Assembly (NCBI RefSeq): GCF_051014445.1
Contig: NW_027488379.1
Span: forward strand, 186,001 to 250,000
Source: Colletes latitarsis
Taxonomy: Eukaryota; Arthropoda; Insecta; Hymenoptera; Colletidae
Direction of reading: 5' to 3'
Length of the DNA stretch: 64,000 bases
Below the pieces are notes generated by a model, which saw only the letters and a list, made by a program, of their open reading frames with translations, did no database searches and was not told where the DNA came from. Within the stretch, counting starts at the first letter, position 1; each line of letters opens with the position of its first letter. Below, one piece after another: positions 11,041 through 24,625 of the stretch. Made by a program: the position numbers and the translations under genes.

Positions 11041-13870
11041 AGGATAACGCAAGTTAGGTCTGGGATAGGTCAAGGATTTGCCCGCATCAGGCTCTTACTT
11101 TCGCATATTTCTCATACTTCATGGCTAGATCCTGTGCTATTTCTGGATTGGATCACGTAGTAAAGTGGTACCACACTGAAACATTCAATGAAACCTGGTC
11201 TGGATAAATATTTTAGAGGTTAACGCATCTTAGGTCTGGGTTAGGTCTAAGATTTGCCCCCATCAGGCTCACAGTTTAGCGTTTTTCACATTCTTGTTGA
11301 ACAGATCCTGGGTTTTTCCTGGTTTGGATCACGAAGTAGTGTGGTACCACACTGAAACAGTCCATTAAACCTGGTTTCGCTCAATATTTTAGAGGATAAC
11401 GCATGTAAGGTCTAGGTTAGGTCTGGGATTTGCTCTCATCAGGTTCATTCTTTCGCATATTTCTCATACTTGATGGCTAGATCCTGGGTTATTTTCTGGT
11501 TGGAATCACATAGTAATGTGGTACCACACTGAAACAGTCGATTAAACCAGGTTTCGATCAGTATTTTTGAGGACAACGCATGTTAGGTCTAGGTTAGGCC
11601 TGGGATTTTCACTCATCAGACTCATACTTTCGCATTCTTCACATACTTGTTGAACGGATCCTGGATTTTTTCTGGTTTGGATCACGTAGTAATGTGGGAC
11701 CACACTGAAACAGTCAATTAAACCTGGTTTCGATCAATATTTTAGAGAATAATTCATGTTAGGTCTAGGTTAGGTCTGGGATTTGCTCTCATCAGGCACA
11801 TTCTTTCGCATATTTCTCAAACTTGATGGCTAGATCCTGGGCTTTTTCTGGATTGTATCACGTAGTAATGTGGTACCACACTGAAACTTTCAATTAAACC
11901 AGGTCTTGATAAATATTTTAGAGGCTAACGCATGTTAGGTCTGGGTTAGGTCTAGGATTTGCCCTCATCAGGCTCATACTTTCGCATATTTCTCATACTT
12001 CATGGCTAGATCCTGGGCTTTTTCTGGATTGCATCACGTAGTAAAGTGGTACCACACTGAAACATTCAATGAAACCTGGTCTGGATATATATTTTAGAGG
12101 TTAACGCATCTTAGGTCTGGGTTAGGTCTACGATTTGCCCTCATCAGGCTCACAGTTTAGCGTTTTTCACATACTTGTTGAACAGATCCTGGGTTTTTTC
12201 AGGTTTGGATCACGAAGTAATGTGGTACCACACTGAAACAGTCCATTAAACCTGGTTTCGCTCAATATTTTAGAGAATAATTCATGTTAGGTCTAGGTTA
12301 GGTCTGGGATTTGCTCTCATCAGGCTCATTCTTTCGCATATTTCTCATACTTCATGGCTAGATCCTGGGCTGTTTCTGGATTGTATCACGTAGTAATGTG
12401 GTACCACGCTGAAACAGTCAATTAAACCTGGTTTCGATCAATATTTTAGAGGATAACGCAAGTTAGGTCTGGGATAGGTCTAGGATTTGCCCTCATCAGG
12501 CTCTTACTTTCGCATATTTCTCATACTTCATGGCTAGATCCTGGCCTATTTCTGGATTGGATCACGTAGTAAAGTGGTACCACACTGAAACATTCAATGA
12601 AACCTGGGCTGGATAAATATTTTAGAGGATAACGCATCTTAGGTCTGGGTTAGGTCTAAGATTTGCCCTCATCAGGCTCACAGTTTCGCGTTTTTCACAT
12701 ACTTGTTGAACCGATCCTGGGTTTTTTCTGGTTTGGATCACGACGTAGTGTGGTACCACACTGAAACAGTCCATTAAACCTGGTTTCGCTCAATATTTTA
12801 GAGGATAACGCATGTTAGGTCTAGGTTAGGTCTGGGGTTTGCTCTCATCAGGCTCATTCTTTCGCATATTTCTCATACTTCATGGCTAGATCCTGGGCTG
12901 TTTCTGGATTGCATCACGTAGTAATGTAGTACCACACTGAAACAGTCAATGAAACCTGGTTTCCATCAATATTTTAGAGGACAACGCATGTTAGGTCTAG
13001 GTTAGCCATGGGAATTACACTCATCAGACTCATACTTTCGCATTCTTCACATACTTGTTGAACTGATCCTGGGTTTTTTCTGGTTTGGATCACGTAGTAT
13101 TGTGGTACCACACTGAAACAGTCAATGAAACCTGGTTTCCATCAATATTTTAGAGGACAACGCATGTTAGGTCTAGGTTAGCCATGGGAATTACACTCAT
13201 CAGACTCATACTTTCGCATTCTTCACATACTTGTTGAACGGATCCGGGGTTTTTTCTGGTTTGGATCACGTAGTAATGTGGTACCACACTGAAACGGTCA
13301 ATCAAACCTGGTATCGATCAATATTATAGAGGATAACGCAAGTTAGGTCTGGGATAGGTCTGGGATTTGCCCTCATCAGGCTCATACTTTCGCGTTTTTC
13401 ACATACTTGTTGTACAGATCCTGGGTTTTTTCTGGTTTGGGTCACGTAGTAGTGTGATACCACACTGAAACAGTCGATTAAACCTGGTTTCGATCAATAT
13501 TTTAGAGGATAACGCATGTTAGGTCTAGGTCAGCCCTGGGAATTACACTCATCAGACTCATACTTTCGCATTCTTCACATACTTGTTGAACTGATCCTGG
13601 GTTTTTTCTGGTTTGGATCACGTAGTAATGTGGTACCACACTGAAACAGTCGATTAAACCTGGTTTCGATCAATATTTTAGAGGATAACGAATGTTAGGT
13701 CTGGGATAGGTCTGGGATTCTCACTCATCAGACTCATACTTTCGCATTCTTCTCATACTTGTTGAACTGATCCTGGGTTTTTTCTGGTTTGGATCACATA
13801 ATAATGTGGTACCACACTGAAACAGTCGATTAAACCTGGTTTCGATCAATATTTTAGAGGATAACGCATG
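10990..13870 (+). repeat. Cassette E, copy 2, with its 5' extension
   Basis: From about 10,990 to 12,244 this block is in exact register with 16,798-18,052 at an offset of 5,808 bp (33 monomers). After that the offset becomes 5,984 because the other copy has one extra monomer. Shared tags include TCAAGGATTTGCCCGCATC, TTATTTTCTGGTTGG, CAGGCACATTC and TTTCGCGTTTTTCAC. The last part (to about 13,870) matches 216-2,430. Confidence 0.78.
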
Positions 13871-14469
13871 TTAGGTCTGGGATAGGTCTAGGATTTGACC
13901 TCATCAGACTCATACTTTCGCACACTTCACATACTCCTTGAACAGATCCTGGGTTTTTTCTGGTTTGGATCACGTAGTAATGTGGGACCACACTGAAACG
14001 TTCAATGAAACCTGGTCTGGATAAATATTTTAGAGGATAACGCATCTTAGGTCTGGGTTAGGTCTAAGATTTGCCCTCATCAGGCTCACAGTTTAGCGTT
14101 TTTCACATACGTGTTGAACAGATCCTGGGTTTTTTCTGGTTTGGATCACGAAGTAGTGTGGTACCACACTGAAACAGCCCATTAAACCTGGTTTCGCTCA
14201 ATATTTTAGAGGATAACGCATGTTAGGTCTAGGTTAGGTCTGGGATTTGCTCTCATCAGGCTCATTCTTTCGCATATTTCTCATACTAGATGGCTAGATC
14301 CTGGGCTTTTTCTGGATTGCATCACATAGTAATGTGGTACCACACTGAAACAGTCGATTAAACCTGGTTTCGCTCAATATTTTAGAGGATAACGCATGTA
14401 AGGTCTAGGTTAGGTCTGGGATTTGCTCTCATCAGGTTCATTCTTTCACATATTTCTCATACTTGATGG
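13871..14469 (+). repeat. Mosaic subfamily I monomers between cassettes E and F
   Basis: The order is a CACACTTCACATACTCC monomer, a GTGGGACC monomer, a CTCACAGTTTAGCG monomer and ACTAGATGGCTAG monomers. The same order is seen at 20,740-21,350 and in part at 3,830-4,440. Only satellite is present. Confidence 0.7.
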
Positions 14470-15080
14470 CTAGATCCTGGGTTTTTTCTCGTTTGGATCA
14501 CGTAGTAATGTGGTACCACACTGAAACAGCCAATGATACCTGGTTTCCATCAATATTTTAGAGGACAACGCAAGTTAGGTCTAGGTAAGGCCTGAGATTT
14601 TCACTGATCGGACTCATACTTTCGCATTTTACACATTCTTGTTGAACGGATCCTGGGTTTTTTCTGGTTTGGATCACGTAGTAATGTGGTACCACACTGA
14701 AACGGTCATTCAAACCTGGTTTCGATCAGTATTTTAGAGGATAACGCAAGTTAGGCCTGGGATTGGTCTGGGATTTGCCCTCATCAGGCTCATACTTTCG
14801 CGTTTTTCACATTCCTGTTGTACAGATCCTGGGTTTTTTCTGGTTTGGGTCACGTAGTAGTGTGATACCACACTGAAACAGTCGATTAAACCTGGTTTCG
14901 ATCAATATTTTAGAGGATAACGCATGTTAGGTCTAGGTCAGCCCTGGGAATTACACTCATCAGACTCATACTTTCGCATTCTTCACATACTTGTTGAACT
15001 GATCCTGGGTTTTTCTGGTTTGGATCACGTAGTAATGTGGTACCACACTGAAACAGTCGATTAAACCTGGTTTCGATCAA
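14470..15080 (+). repeat. Recurring cassette F, copy 4
   Basis: It has the same ordered variants as the 10,430 copy, including CAGCCAATGATACC (14,528) and the five-T GGGTTTTTCTGG. The spacing from copy 3 is 4,046 bp, 23 monomers minus two bases. Confidence 0.75.
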
Positions 15081-16797
15081 TATTTTAGAGGATAACGAAT
15101 GTTAGGTCTGGGATAGGTCTCGGATTCTCACTCATCAGACTCATACTTTCGCATTCTTCTCATACTTGTTAAACTGATCCTGGGTTTTTTCTGGCTTGGA
15201 TCACATAGTAATGTGGTACCACACTGAAACAGTCGATTAAACCTGGTTTCGATCAATATTTTAGAGGATAACGCAAGTTAGGTCTGGGATAGGTCTAGGA
15301 TTTGACCTCATCAGACTCATACTTTCGCACACTTCACATACTCCTTGAACAGATCCTGGGCTATTTCTGGATTGGATCACGTAGTAAAGTGGTACCACAC
15401 TGAAACAGTCGATTAAACCAGGTTTCGATCAATATTTTAGAGGATAACGCATGTTAAGTCTAGGTTAGGTCTGGGATTTTCAATTATCAGACTCATACTT
15501 TCGCATTCTTCACATACTTGTTGAACGGATCCTTGGTTTTTTCTGGTTTGGATCACGTAGTAATGTGGTACCACACTGAAACAGTCGATTAAACCTGGTT
15601 TCGATCAATATTTTAGAGGATAACGCAAGTTAGGTCTGGGATAGGTCAAGGATTTGCTCTCATCAGGCTCATTCTTTCGCATATTTCTCATACTTCATGG
15701 CTAGATCCTGGGCTGTTTCTGGATTGTATCACGTAGTAATGTGGTACCACACTGAAACAGTCAATTAAACCTGGTTTCGATCAATATTTTAGAGGATAAC
15801 GCAAGTTAGGTCTGGGATAGGTCAAGGATTTGCCCGCATCAGGCTCTTACTTTCGCATATTTCTCATACTTCATGGCTAGATCCTGTGCTATTTCTGGAT
15901 TGGATCACGTAGTAAAGTGGTACCACACTGAAACATTCAATGAAACCTGGTCTGGATAAATATTTTAGAGGAGAACGCATCTTAGGTCTGGGTTAGGTCT
16001 AAGATTTGCCCTCATCAGGCTCACAGTTTAGCGTTTTTCACATACGTGTTGAACAGATCCTGGGTTTTTTCTGGTTTGGATCACGAAGTAGTGTGGTACC
16101 ACACTGAAACGTTCGATTAAACCTGGTTTCGCTCAATATTTTAGAGGATAACGCATGATAGGTCTAGGTTAGGTCTGGGATTTGCTCTCATCAGGCTCAT
16201 TCTTTCGCATATTTCTCATACTTGATGGCTAGATCCTGGGCTTTTTCTGGATTGCATCACATAGTAATGTGGTACCACACTGAAACAGTCGATTCAACCT
16301 GGTTTCGCTCAATATTTTAGAGGATAACGCATGTAAGGTCTAGGTTAGGTCTGGGATTTGCTCTCATCAGGATCATTCTTTCGCATATTTCTGATACTTG
16401 ATGGCTAGATCCTGGGTTTCTTCTCGTTTGGATCACGTAGTAATGTGGTACCACACTGAGACAGTCAATGAAACCTGGTTTCCATCAATATTTTAGAGGA
16501 CAACGCAAGTTAGGTCTAGGTAAGGCCTGAGATTTTCACTGATCGGACTCATACTTTCGCATTTTTCACATTCTTGTTGAACGGATCCTGGGTTTTTTCT
16601 GTTTTGGATCACGTAGTAATGTGGTACCACACTGAAACTGTCAATCAAACCTGGTCTTGATAAATATTTTAGAGGATAGCGCATGTTAGGTCTGGGTTAG
16701 GTTTAGGATTTGCCCTCATCAGGCTCATACTTTCGCATATTTCTCATACTTCAAGGCTAGATCCTGGGCTGTTTCTGGATTGTATCACGTAGTAATG
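15081..16797 (+). repeat. Mosaic subfamily I monomers
   Basis: Mixed types. TCAAGGATTTGCCCGCATC at 15,820 recurs 1,056 bp later (six monomers) at 16,877, showing a local block copy. A 63-codon minus-strand frame at 16,493-16,684 is repeat-derived. No other element is visible. Confidence 0.7.
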
Positions 16798-19154
16798 TGG
16801 TACCACACTGAAACAATCAATTAAACCTGGTTTCGATCAATATTTTAGAGGATAACGCAAGTTAGGTCTGGGATAGGTCAAGGATTTGCCCGCATCAGGC
16901 TCTTACTTTCGCATATTTCTCATACTTCATGGCTAGATCCTGTGCTATTTCTGGATTGCATCACGTAGTAAAGTGGTACCACACTGAAACATTCAATGAA
17001 ACCTGGTCTGGATAAATATTTTAGAGGTTAACGCATCTTAGGTCTGGGTTAGGTCTAAGATTTGCCCCCATCAGGCTCACAGTATAGCGTTTTACACATT
17101 CTTGTTGAACAGATCCTGGGTTTTTTCTGGTTTGGATCACGAAGTAGTGTGGTACCACACTGAAACAGTCCATTAAACCTGGTTTCGCTCAATATTTTAG
17201 AGGATAACGCATGTAAGGTCTAGGTTAGGTCTGGGATTTGCTCTCATCAGGTTCATTCTTTCGCATATTTCTCATACTTGATGGCTAGATCCTGGGTTAT
17301 TTTCTGGTTGGGATCACATAGTAATGTGGTACCACACTGAAACAGTCGATTAAACCAGGTTTCGATCAGTATTTTTGAGGACAACGCATGTTAGGTCTAG
17401 GTTAGGCCTGGGATTTTCACTCATCAGACTCATACTTTCGCATTCTTCACATACTTGTTGAACGGATCCTGGATTTTTTCTGGTTTGGATCACGTAGTAA
17501 CGTGGGACCACACTGAAACAGTCAATTAAACCTGGTTTCGATCAATATTTTAGAGAATAATTCATGTTAGGTCTAGGTTAGGTCTGGGATTTGCTCTCAT
17601 CAGGCACATTCTTTCGCATATTTCTCAAACTTGATGTCTAGATCCTGGGCTTTTTCTGGATTGTATCACGTAGTAATGTGGTACCACACTGAAACTTTCA
17701 ATTAAACCAGGTCTTGATAAATATTTTAGAGGCTAACGCATGTTAGGTCTGGGTTAGGTCTAGGATTTGCCCTCATCAGGCTCATACTTTCGCATATTTC
17801 TCATACTTCATGGCTAGATCCTGGGCTTTTTCTGGATTGCATCACGTAGTAAAGTGGTACCACACTGAAACATTCAATGAAACCTGGTCTGGATATATAT
17901 TTTAGAGGTTAACGCATCTTAGGTCTGGGTTAGGTCTACGATTTGCCCTCATCAGGCTCACAGTTTAGCGTTTTTCACATACTTGTTGAACAGATCCTGT
18001 GTTTTTTCTGGTTTGGATCACGAAGTAATGTGGTACCACACTGAAACAGTCCATTAAACCTGGTTTCGCTCAATATTTTAGAGGATAACGCATGTAAGGT
18101 CTAGGTTAGGTCTGGGATTTTCACTCATCAGACTCATACTTTCGCATTCTTCACATTCTTGTTGAACGGATCCTGGGTTTTTTCTGGTTTGGATCACGTA
18201 GTAATGTGGGACCACACTGAAACAGTCAATTAAACCTGGTTTCGATCAATATTTTAGAGAATAATTCATGTTAGGTCTAGGTGAGGTCTGGGATTTGCTC
18301 TCATCAGGCTCATTCTTTCGCATATTTCTCATACTTCATGGCTAGATCCTGGGCTGTTTCTGGATTGTATCACGTAGTAATGTGGTACCACGCTGAAACA
18401 GTCAATTAAACCTGGTTTCGATCAATATTTTAGAGGATAACGCAAGTTAGGTCTGGGATAGGTCTAGGATTTGCCCTCATCAGGCTCTTACTTTCGCATA
18501 TTTCTCATACTTCATGGCTAGATCCTGGTCTATTTCTGGATTGGATCACGTAGTAGAGTGGTACCACACTGAACCATTCAATGAAACCTGGTCTGGATAA
18601 ATATTTTAGAGGATAACGCATCTTAGGTCTGGGTTAGGTCTAAGATTTGCCCTCATCAGGCTCACAGTTTCGCGTTTTTCACATACTTGTTCAACCGATC
18701 CTGGGTTTTTCCTGGTTTGGATCACGAAGTAGTGTGGTACCACACTGAAACAGTCCATTAAACCTGGTTTCGCTCATTATTTTAGAGGATAACGCATGTT
18801 AGGTCTAGGTTAGGTCTGGGATTTGCTCTCATCAGGCTCATTCTTTCGCATATTTCTCATACTTCATGGCTAGATCCTGGGCTGTTTCTGGATTGCATCA
18901 CGTAGTAATGTAGTACCACACTGAAACAGTCAATGAAACCTGGTTTCCATCAATATTTTAGAGGACAACGCATGTTAGGTCTAGGTTAGCCATGGGAATT
19001 ACACTCATCAGACTCATACTTTCGCATTCTTCACATACTTGTTGAACTGATCCTGGGTTTTTTCTGGTTTGGATCACGTAGTATTGTGGTACCACACTGA
19101 AACAGTCAATGAAACCTGGTTTCCATCAATATTTTAGAGGACAACGCATGTTAG
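16798..19154 (+). repeat. Cassette E, copy 3
   Basis: It matches 10,990-13,170 at offsets of 5,808 and then 5,984 bp. The one-monomer difference lies near 18,100-18,250, where this copy keeps a CACATTCTTGTTGAAC/GTGGGACC monomer like the 216-2,430 copy. The two copies diverge at about 19,154, where this copy reads TTAGGCCTGGG instead of TTAGCCATGGG. Confidence 0.77.
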
Positions 19155-19749
19155 GTCTAGGTTAGGCCTGGGATTTTCACTCATCAGACTCATACTTTCG
19201 CATTCTTCACATACTTGTTGAACGGATCCTGGGTTTTTTCTGGTTTGGATCACGTAGTAATGTGGTACCACACTGAAACAGTCAATGAAACCTGGTTTCC
19301 ATCAATATTTTAGAGGACAACGCATGTTAGGTCTAGGTTAGGCCTGGGATTTTCACTCATCAGACTCATACTTTCGCATTCTTCACATACTTGTTGAACG
19401 GATCCTGGGTTTTTTCTGGTTTGGATCACGTAGTAATGTGGTACCACACTGAAACAGTCAATGAAACCTGGTTTCCATCAATATTTTAGAGGACAACGCA
19501 AGTTAGGTCTAGGTAAGGCCTGAGATTTTCACTGATCGGACTCATACTTTCGCATTTTTCACATTCTTGTTGAACGTATCCTGGGTTTTTTCTGGTTTGG
19601 ATCACGTAGTAATGTGGTACCACACTGAAACGGTCAATCAAACCTGGTTTCGATCAATATTTTAGAGGATAACGCAAGTTAGGTCTGGGATAGGTCTGGG
19701 ATTTGCCCTCATCAGGCTCATACTTTCGCGTTTTTCACATACTTGTTGT
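19155..19749 (+). repeat. Subfamily I monomers, repeated CCATCAATATTTTAGAGGAC type
   Basis: Two near-identical TTAGGCCTGGGATTTTCACTC monomers follow each other at single-monomer spacing, then the AAGGCCTGAGATT and ACGGTCAATCAAACC monomers. Only satellite is present. Confidence 0.7.
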
Positions 19750-20277
19750 ACAGATCCTGGGTTTTTTCTGGTTTGGGTCACGTAGTAGTGTGATACCACA
19801 CTGAAACAGTCGATTAAACCTGGTTTCGATCAATATTTTAGAGGATAACGCATGTTAGGTCTAGGTCAGCCCTGGGAATTACACTCATCAGACTCATACT
19901 TTCGCATTCTTCACATACTTGTTGAACTGATCCTGGGTTTTTTCTGGTTTGGATCACGTAGTAATGTGGTACCACACTGAAACAGTCGATTAAACCTGGT
20001 TTCGATCAATATTTTAGAGGATAACGAATGTTAGGTCTGGGATAGGTCTGGGATTCTCACTCATCAGACTCATACTTTCGCATTCTTCTCATACTTGTTG
20101 AACTGATCCTGGGTTTTTTCTGGTTTGGATCACATAGTAATGTGGTACCACACTGAAACAGTCGATTAAACCTGGTTTCGATCAATATTTTAGAGGATAA
20201 CGCAAGTTACGTCTGGGATAGGTCTAGGATTTGACCTCATCAGACTCATACTTTCGCACACTTCACATACTCCTTGA
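19750..20277 (+). repeat. Three-monomer tandem duplication, left copy
   Basis: This 528-bp segment, beginning at the shared ACAGATCCTGGG, is repeated immediately at 20,278-20,805. Both hold the GTGTGATACC, GTCTAGGTCAGCCC, GAATGTTAGGTC/GATTCTCACTC and CACACTTCACATACTCC parts in order. Seen differences are single bases, such as TTACGTCTGGG here against TTAGGTCTGGG, and CTGGTTTCG here against CTGCTTTCG. The breakpoint is ambiguous within the common ACAGATCCTGGGTTTTTTCTGG. Confidence 0.85.
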
Positions 20278-20805
20278 ACAGATCCTGGGTTTTTTCTGGT
20301 TTGGGTCACGTAGTAGTGTGATACCACACTGAAACAGTCGATTAAACCTGGTTTCGATCAATATTTTAGAGGATAACGCATGTTAGGTCTAGGTCAGCCC
20401 TGGGAATTACACTCATCAGACTCATACTTTCGCATTCTTCACATACTTGTTGAACTGATCCTGGGTTTTTTCTGGTTTGGATCACGTAGTAATGTGGTAC
20501 CACACTGAAACAGTCGATTAAACCTGCTTTCGATCAATATTTTAGAGGATAACGAATGTTAGGTCTGGGATAGGTCTGGGATTCTCACTCATCAGACTCA
20601 TACTTTCGCATTCTTCTCATACTTGTTGAACTGATCCTGGGTTTTTTCTGGTTTGGATCACATAGTAATGTGGTACCACACTGAAACAGTCGATTAAACC
20701 TGGTTTCGATCAATATTTTAGAGGATAACGCAAGTTAGGTCTGGGATAGGTCTAGGATTTGACCTCATCAGACTCATACTTTCGCACACTTCACATACTC
20801 CTTGA
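20278..20805 (+). repeat. Three-monomer tandem duplication, right copy
   Basis: It is the second copy of the 528-bp unit, in the same orientation and directly adjacent. After it the array continues with a GTGGGACC monomer rather than GTGTGATACC, which fixes the right edge of the duplication. Confidence 0.85.
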
Positions 20806-22570
20806 ACAGATCCTGGGTTTTTTCTGGTTTGGATCACGTAGTAATGTGGGACCACACTGAAACATTCAATGAAACCTGGTCACGATAAATATTTTAGAGG
20901 ATAACGCATCTTAGGTCTGGGTTAGGTCTAAGATTTGCCCTCATCAGGCTCACAGTTTAGCGTTTTTCACATACGTGTTGAACAGATCCTGGGTTTTTTC
21001 TGGTTTGGATCACGAAGTAGTGTGGTACCACACTGAAACAGTCCTTTAAACCTGGTTTCGCTCAATATTTTAGAGGATAACGCATGTTAGGTCTAGGTTA
21101 GGTCTGGGATTTGCTCTCATCAGGCTCATTCTTTCGCATATTCCTCATACTAGATGGCTAGATCCTGGGCTTTTTCTGGATTGCATCACATAGTAATGTG
21201 GTACCACACTGAAACAGTCGATTAAACCTGGTTTCGCTCAATATTTTAGAGGATAACGCATGTAAGGTCTAGGTTAGGTCTGGGATTTGCTCTCATCAGG
21301 TTCATTCTTTCGCATATTTCTCATACTTGATGGCTAGATCCTGGGTTTTTTCAAGTTTGGATCACGTAGTAATGTGGTACCACACTGAAACGGTCATTCA
21401 AACCTGGTTTCGATCAGTATTTTAGAGGATAACGCAAGTTAGGCCTGGGATTGGTCTGGGATTTGCCCTCATCAGGCTCATACTTTCGCGTTTTTCACAT
21501 TCCTGTTGTACAGATCCTGGGTTTTTTCTGGTTTGGGTCACGTAGTAGTGTGATACCACACTGAAACAGTCGATTAAACCTGGTTTCGATCAATATTTTA
21601 GAGGATAACGCATGTTAGGTCTAGGTCAGCCCTGGGAATTACAGTCATCAGACTCATACTTTCGCATTCTTCACATACTTGTTGAACTGATCCTGGGTTT
21701 TTTCTGGTTTGGATCACGTAGTAATGTGGTACCACACTGAAACAGTCGATTAAACCTGGTTTCGATCAATATTTTAGAGGATAACGAATGTTAGGTCTGG
21801 GATAGGTCTGGGATTCTCACTCATCAGACTCATACTTTCGCATTCTTCTCATACTTGTTAAACTGATCCTGGGTTTTTTCTGGTTTGGATCACATAGTAA
21901 TGTGGTACCACACTGAAACAGTCGATTAAATCTGGTTTCGATCAATATTTTAGAGGATAACGCAAGTTAGGTCTGGGATAGGTCTAGGATTTGACCTCAT
22001 CAGACTCATACTTTCGCACACTTCACATATTCCTTGATCAGATCCTGGGCTATTTCTGGATTGGATCACGTAGTAAAGTGGTACCACACTGAAACAGTCG
22101 ATTAAACCAGGTTTCGATCAATATTTTAGAGGATAACGCATGTTAGGTCTAGGTTAGGTCTGGGATTTGCTCTCATCAGGCTCATTCTTTCGCATATTTC
22201 TCATACTTCATGGCTAGATCCTGGGCTGTTTCTGGATTGCATCACGTAGTAATGTAGTACCACACTGAAACAGTCAATGAAACCTGGTTTCCATCAATAT
22301 TTTAGAGGACGACGCATGTTAGGTCTAGGTTAGCCATGGGAATTACACTCATCAGACTCATACTTTCGCATTCTTCACATACTTGTTGAACTGATCCTGG
22401 GTTTTTTCTGGTTTGGATCACGTAGTATTGTGGTACCACACTGAAACAGTCAATGAAACCTGGTTTCCATCAATATTTTAGAGGACGACGCATGTTAGGT
22501 CTAGGTTAGCCATGGGAATTACACTCATCAGACTCATACTTTCGCATTCTTCACATACTTGTTGAACGGA
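20806..22570 (+). repeat. Subfamily I monomers leading into the 9.5-kb duplication
   Basis: The rare GGTCACGATAAATATT variant at 20,881 recurs exactly 2,464 bp (14 monomers) later at 23,345 and again at about 32,852, so this stretch is an earlier relative of the start of the duplicated block. TTTTTTCAAGTTTGG at about 21,345-21,360 is a variant otherwise seen only near 37,550. Confidence 0.72.
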
Positions 22571-24591
22571 TCCTGGGTTTTTTCTGGTTTGGATCACGTA
22601 GTAATGTGGTACCACACTGAAACAGTCAATGAAACCTGGTTTCCATCAATATTTTAGAGGACAACGCAAGTTAGGTCTAGGTAAGGCCTGAGATTTTCAC
22701 TGATCGGACTCATACTTTCGCATTTTTCACATACTTGTTGTACAGATCCTGGGTTTTTTCTGGTTTGGGTCACGTAGTAGTGTGATACCACACTGAAACA
22801 GTCGATTAAACCTGGTTTCGATCAATATTTTAGAGGATAACGCATGTTAGGTCTAGGTCAGCCCTGGGAATTACACTCATCAGACTCATACTTTCGCATT
22901 CTTCACATACTTGTTGAACTGATCCTGCGTTTTTTCTGGTTTGGATCACGTAGTAATGTGGTACCACACTGAAACAGTCGATTAAACCTGGTTTCGATCA
23001 ATATTTTAGAGGATAACGAATGTTAGGTGTGGGATAGGTCTGGGACTCTCACTCATCAGACTCATACTTTCGCATTCTTCTCATACTTGTTGAACTGATC
23101 CTGGGTTTTTTCTGGTTTGGATCACATAGTAATGTGGTACCACACTGAAACAGTCGATTAAACCTGGTTTCGATCAATATTTTAGAGGATAACGCATGTT
23201 ATGTCTGGGATAGGTCTAGGATTTGACCTCATCAGACTCATACTTTCGCACACTTCACATACTCCTTGAACAGATCCTGGGTTTTTTCTGGTTTGGATCA
23301 CGTAGTAATGTGGGACCACACTGAAACATTCAATGAAACCTGGTCACGATAAATATTTTAGAGGATAACGCATCTTAGGTCTGGGTTAGGTCTAAGATTT
23401 GCCCTCATCAGGCTCACAGTTTAGCGTTTTTCACATACGTGTTGAACAGATCCTGGGTTTTTTCTGGTTTGGATCACGAAGTAGTGTGGTACCACACTGA
23501 AACAGTCCATTAAACCTGGTTTCGCTCAATATTTTAGAGGATAACGAATGTTAGGTCTGGGATAGGTCTAGGATTTGACCTCATCAGACTCATACTTTCG
23601 CACACTTCACATACTCCTTGAACAGATCCTGGGCTATTTCTGGATTGGATCACGTAGTAAAGTGGTACCACACTGAAACAGTCGGTTAAACCAGGTTTCG
23701 ATCAATATTTTAGAGGATAACGCATGTTAAGTCTAGGTTAGGTCTGGGATTTTCACTTATCAGACTCATACTTTCGCATTCTTCACATACTTGTTGAACG
23801 GATCCTGGGTTTTTTCTGGTTTGGATCACGTAGTAATGTGGTACCACACTGAAACAGTCGATTAAACCTGGTTTCAATCAATATTTTTGAGGATAACGCA
23901 AGTTAGGCCTGGGATAGGTCTGGGATTCTCACTCATCAGACTCATACCTTCGCATTCTTCTCATACTTGTTGAACTGATCCTGGGCTTTTTCTGGATTGC
24001 ATCACATAGTAATGTGGTACCACACTGAAACAGTCGATTAAACCCGGTTTCGCACAATATTTTAGAGGATAACGCATGTAAGGTCTAGGTTAGGTCTGGG
24101 ATTTGCTCTCATCAGGTTCATTCTTTCGCATATTTCTCATACTTGATGGCTAGATCCTGGGTTTTTTCTCGTTTGGATCACGTAGTAATGTGGTACCACA
24201 CTGAAACAGTCAATGAAACCTGGTTTCCATCAATATTTTAGAGGACAACGCAAGTTAGGTCTAGGTAAGGCCTGAGATTTTCACTGATCGGACTCATACT
24301 TTCGCATTTTTCACATTCTTGTTGAACGGATCCTGGGTTTTTTCTGGTTTGGATCACGAAGTAATGTGGTACCACACTGAAACAGTCCATTAAACCTGGT
24401 TTCGCTCAATATTTTAGAGGATAACGCATGTAAGGTCTAGGTTAGGTCTGGGATTTTCACTCATCAGTCTCATACTTTCGCATTCTTCACATTCTTGTTG
24501 AACGGATCCTGGGTTTTTTCTGGTTTGGATCACGTAGTAATGTGGGACCACACTGGGACAGTCAATTAAACCTGGTTTCGATCAATATTTT

Positions 24592-24625
24592 AGAGAATAA
24601 TTCATGTTAGGTCTGGGATAGGTCT
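24592..24625 (+). other. Site of a one-monomer loss in copy A
   Basis: Here GAATAATTCATGTTAGGTC continues directly as TGGGATAGGTC. In copy B (34,111 onward) 176 more bases intervene, containing TTTGCTCACATCAGG and GTACCACGCTG. The change is exactly one monomer and both sides stay in register, as expected for unequal homologous exchange or replication slippage. Confidence 0.82.
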
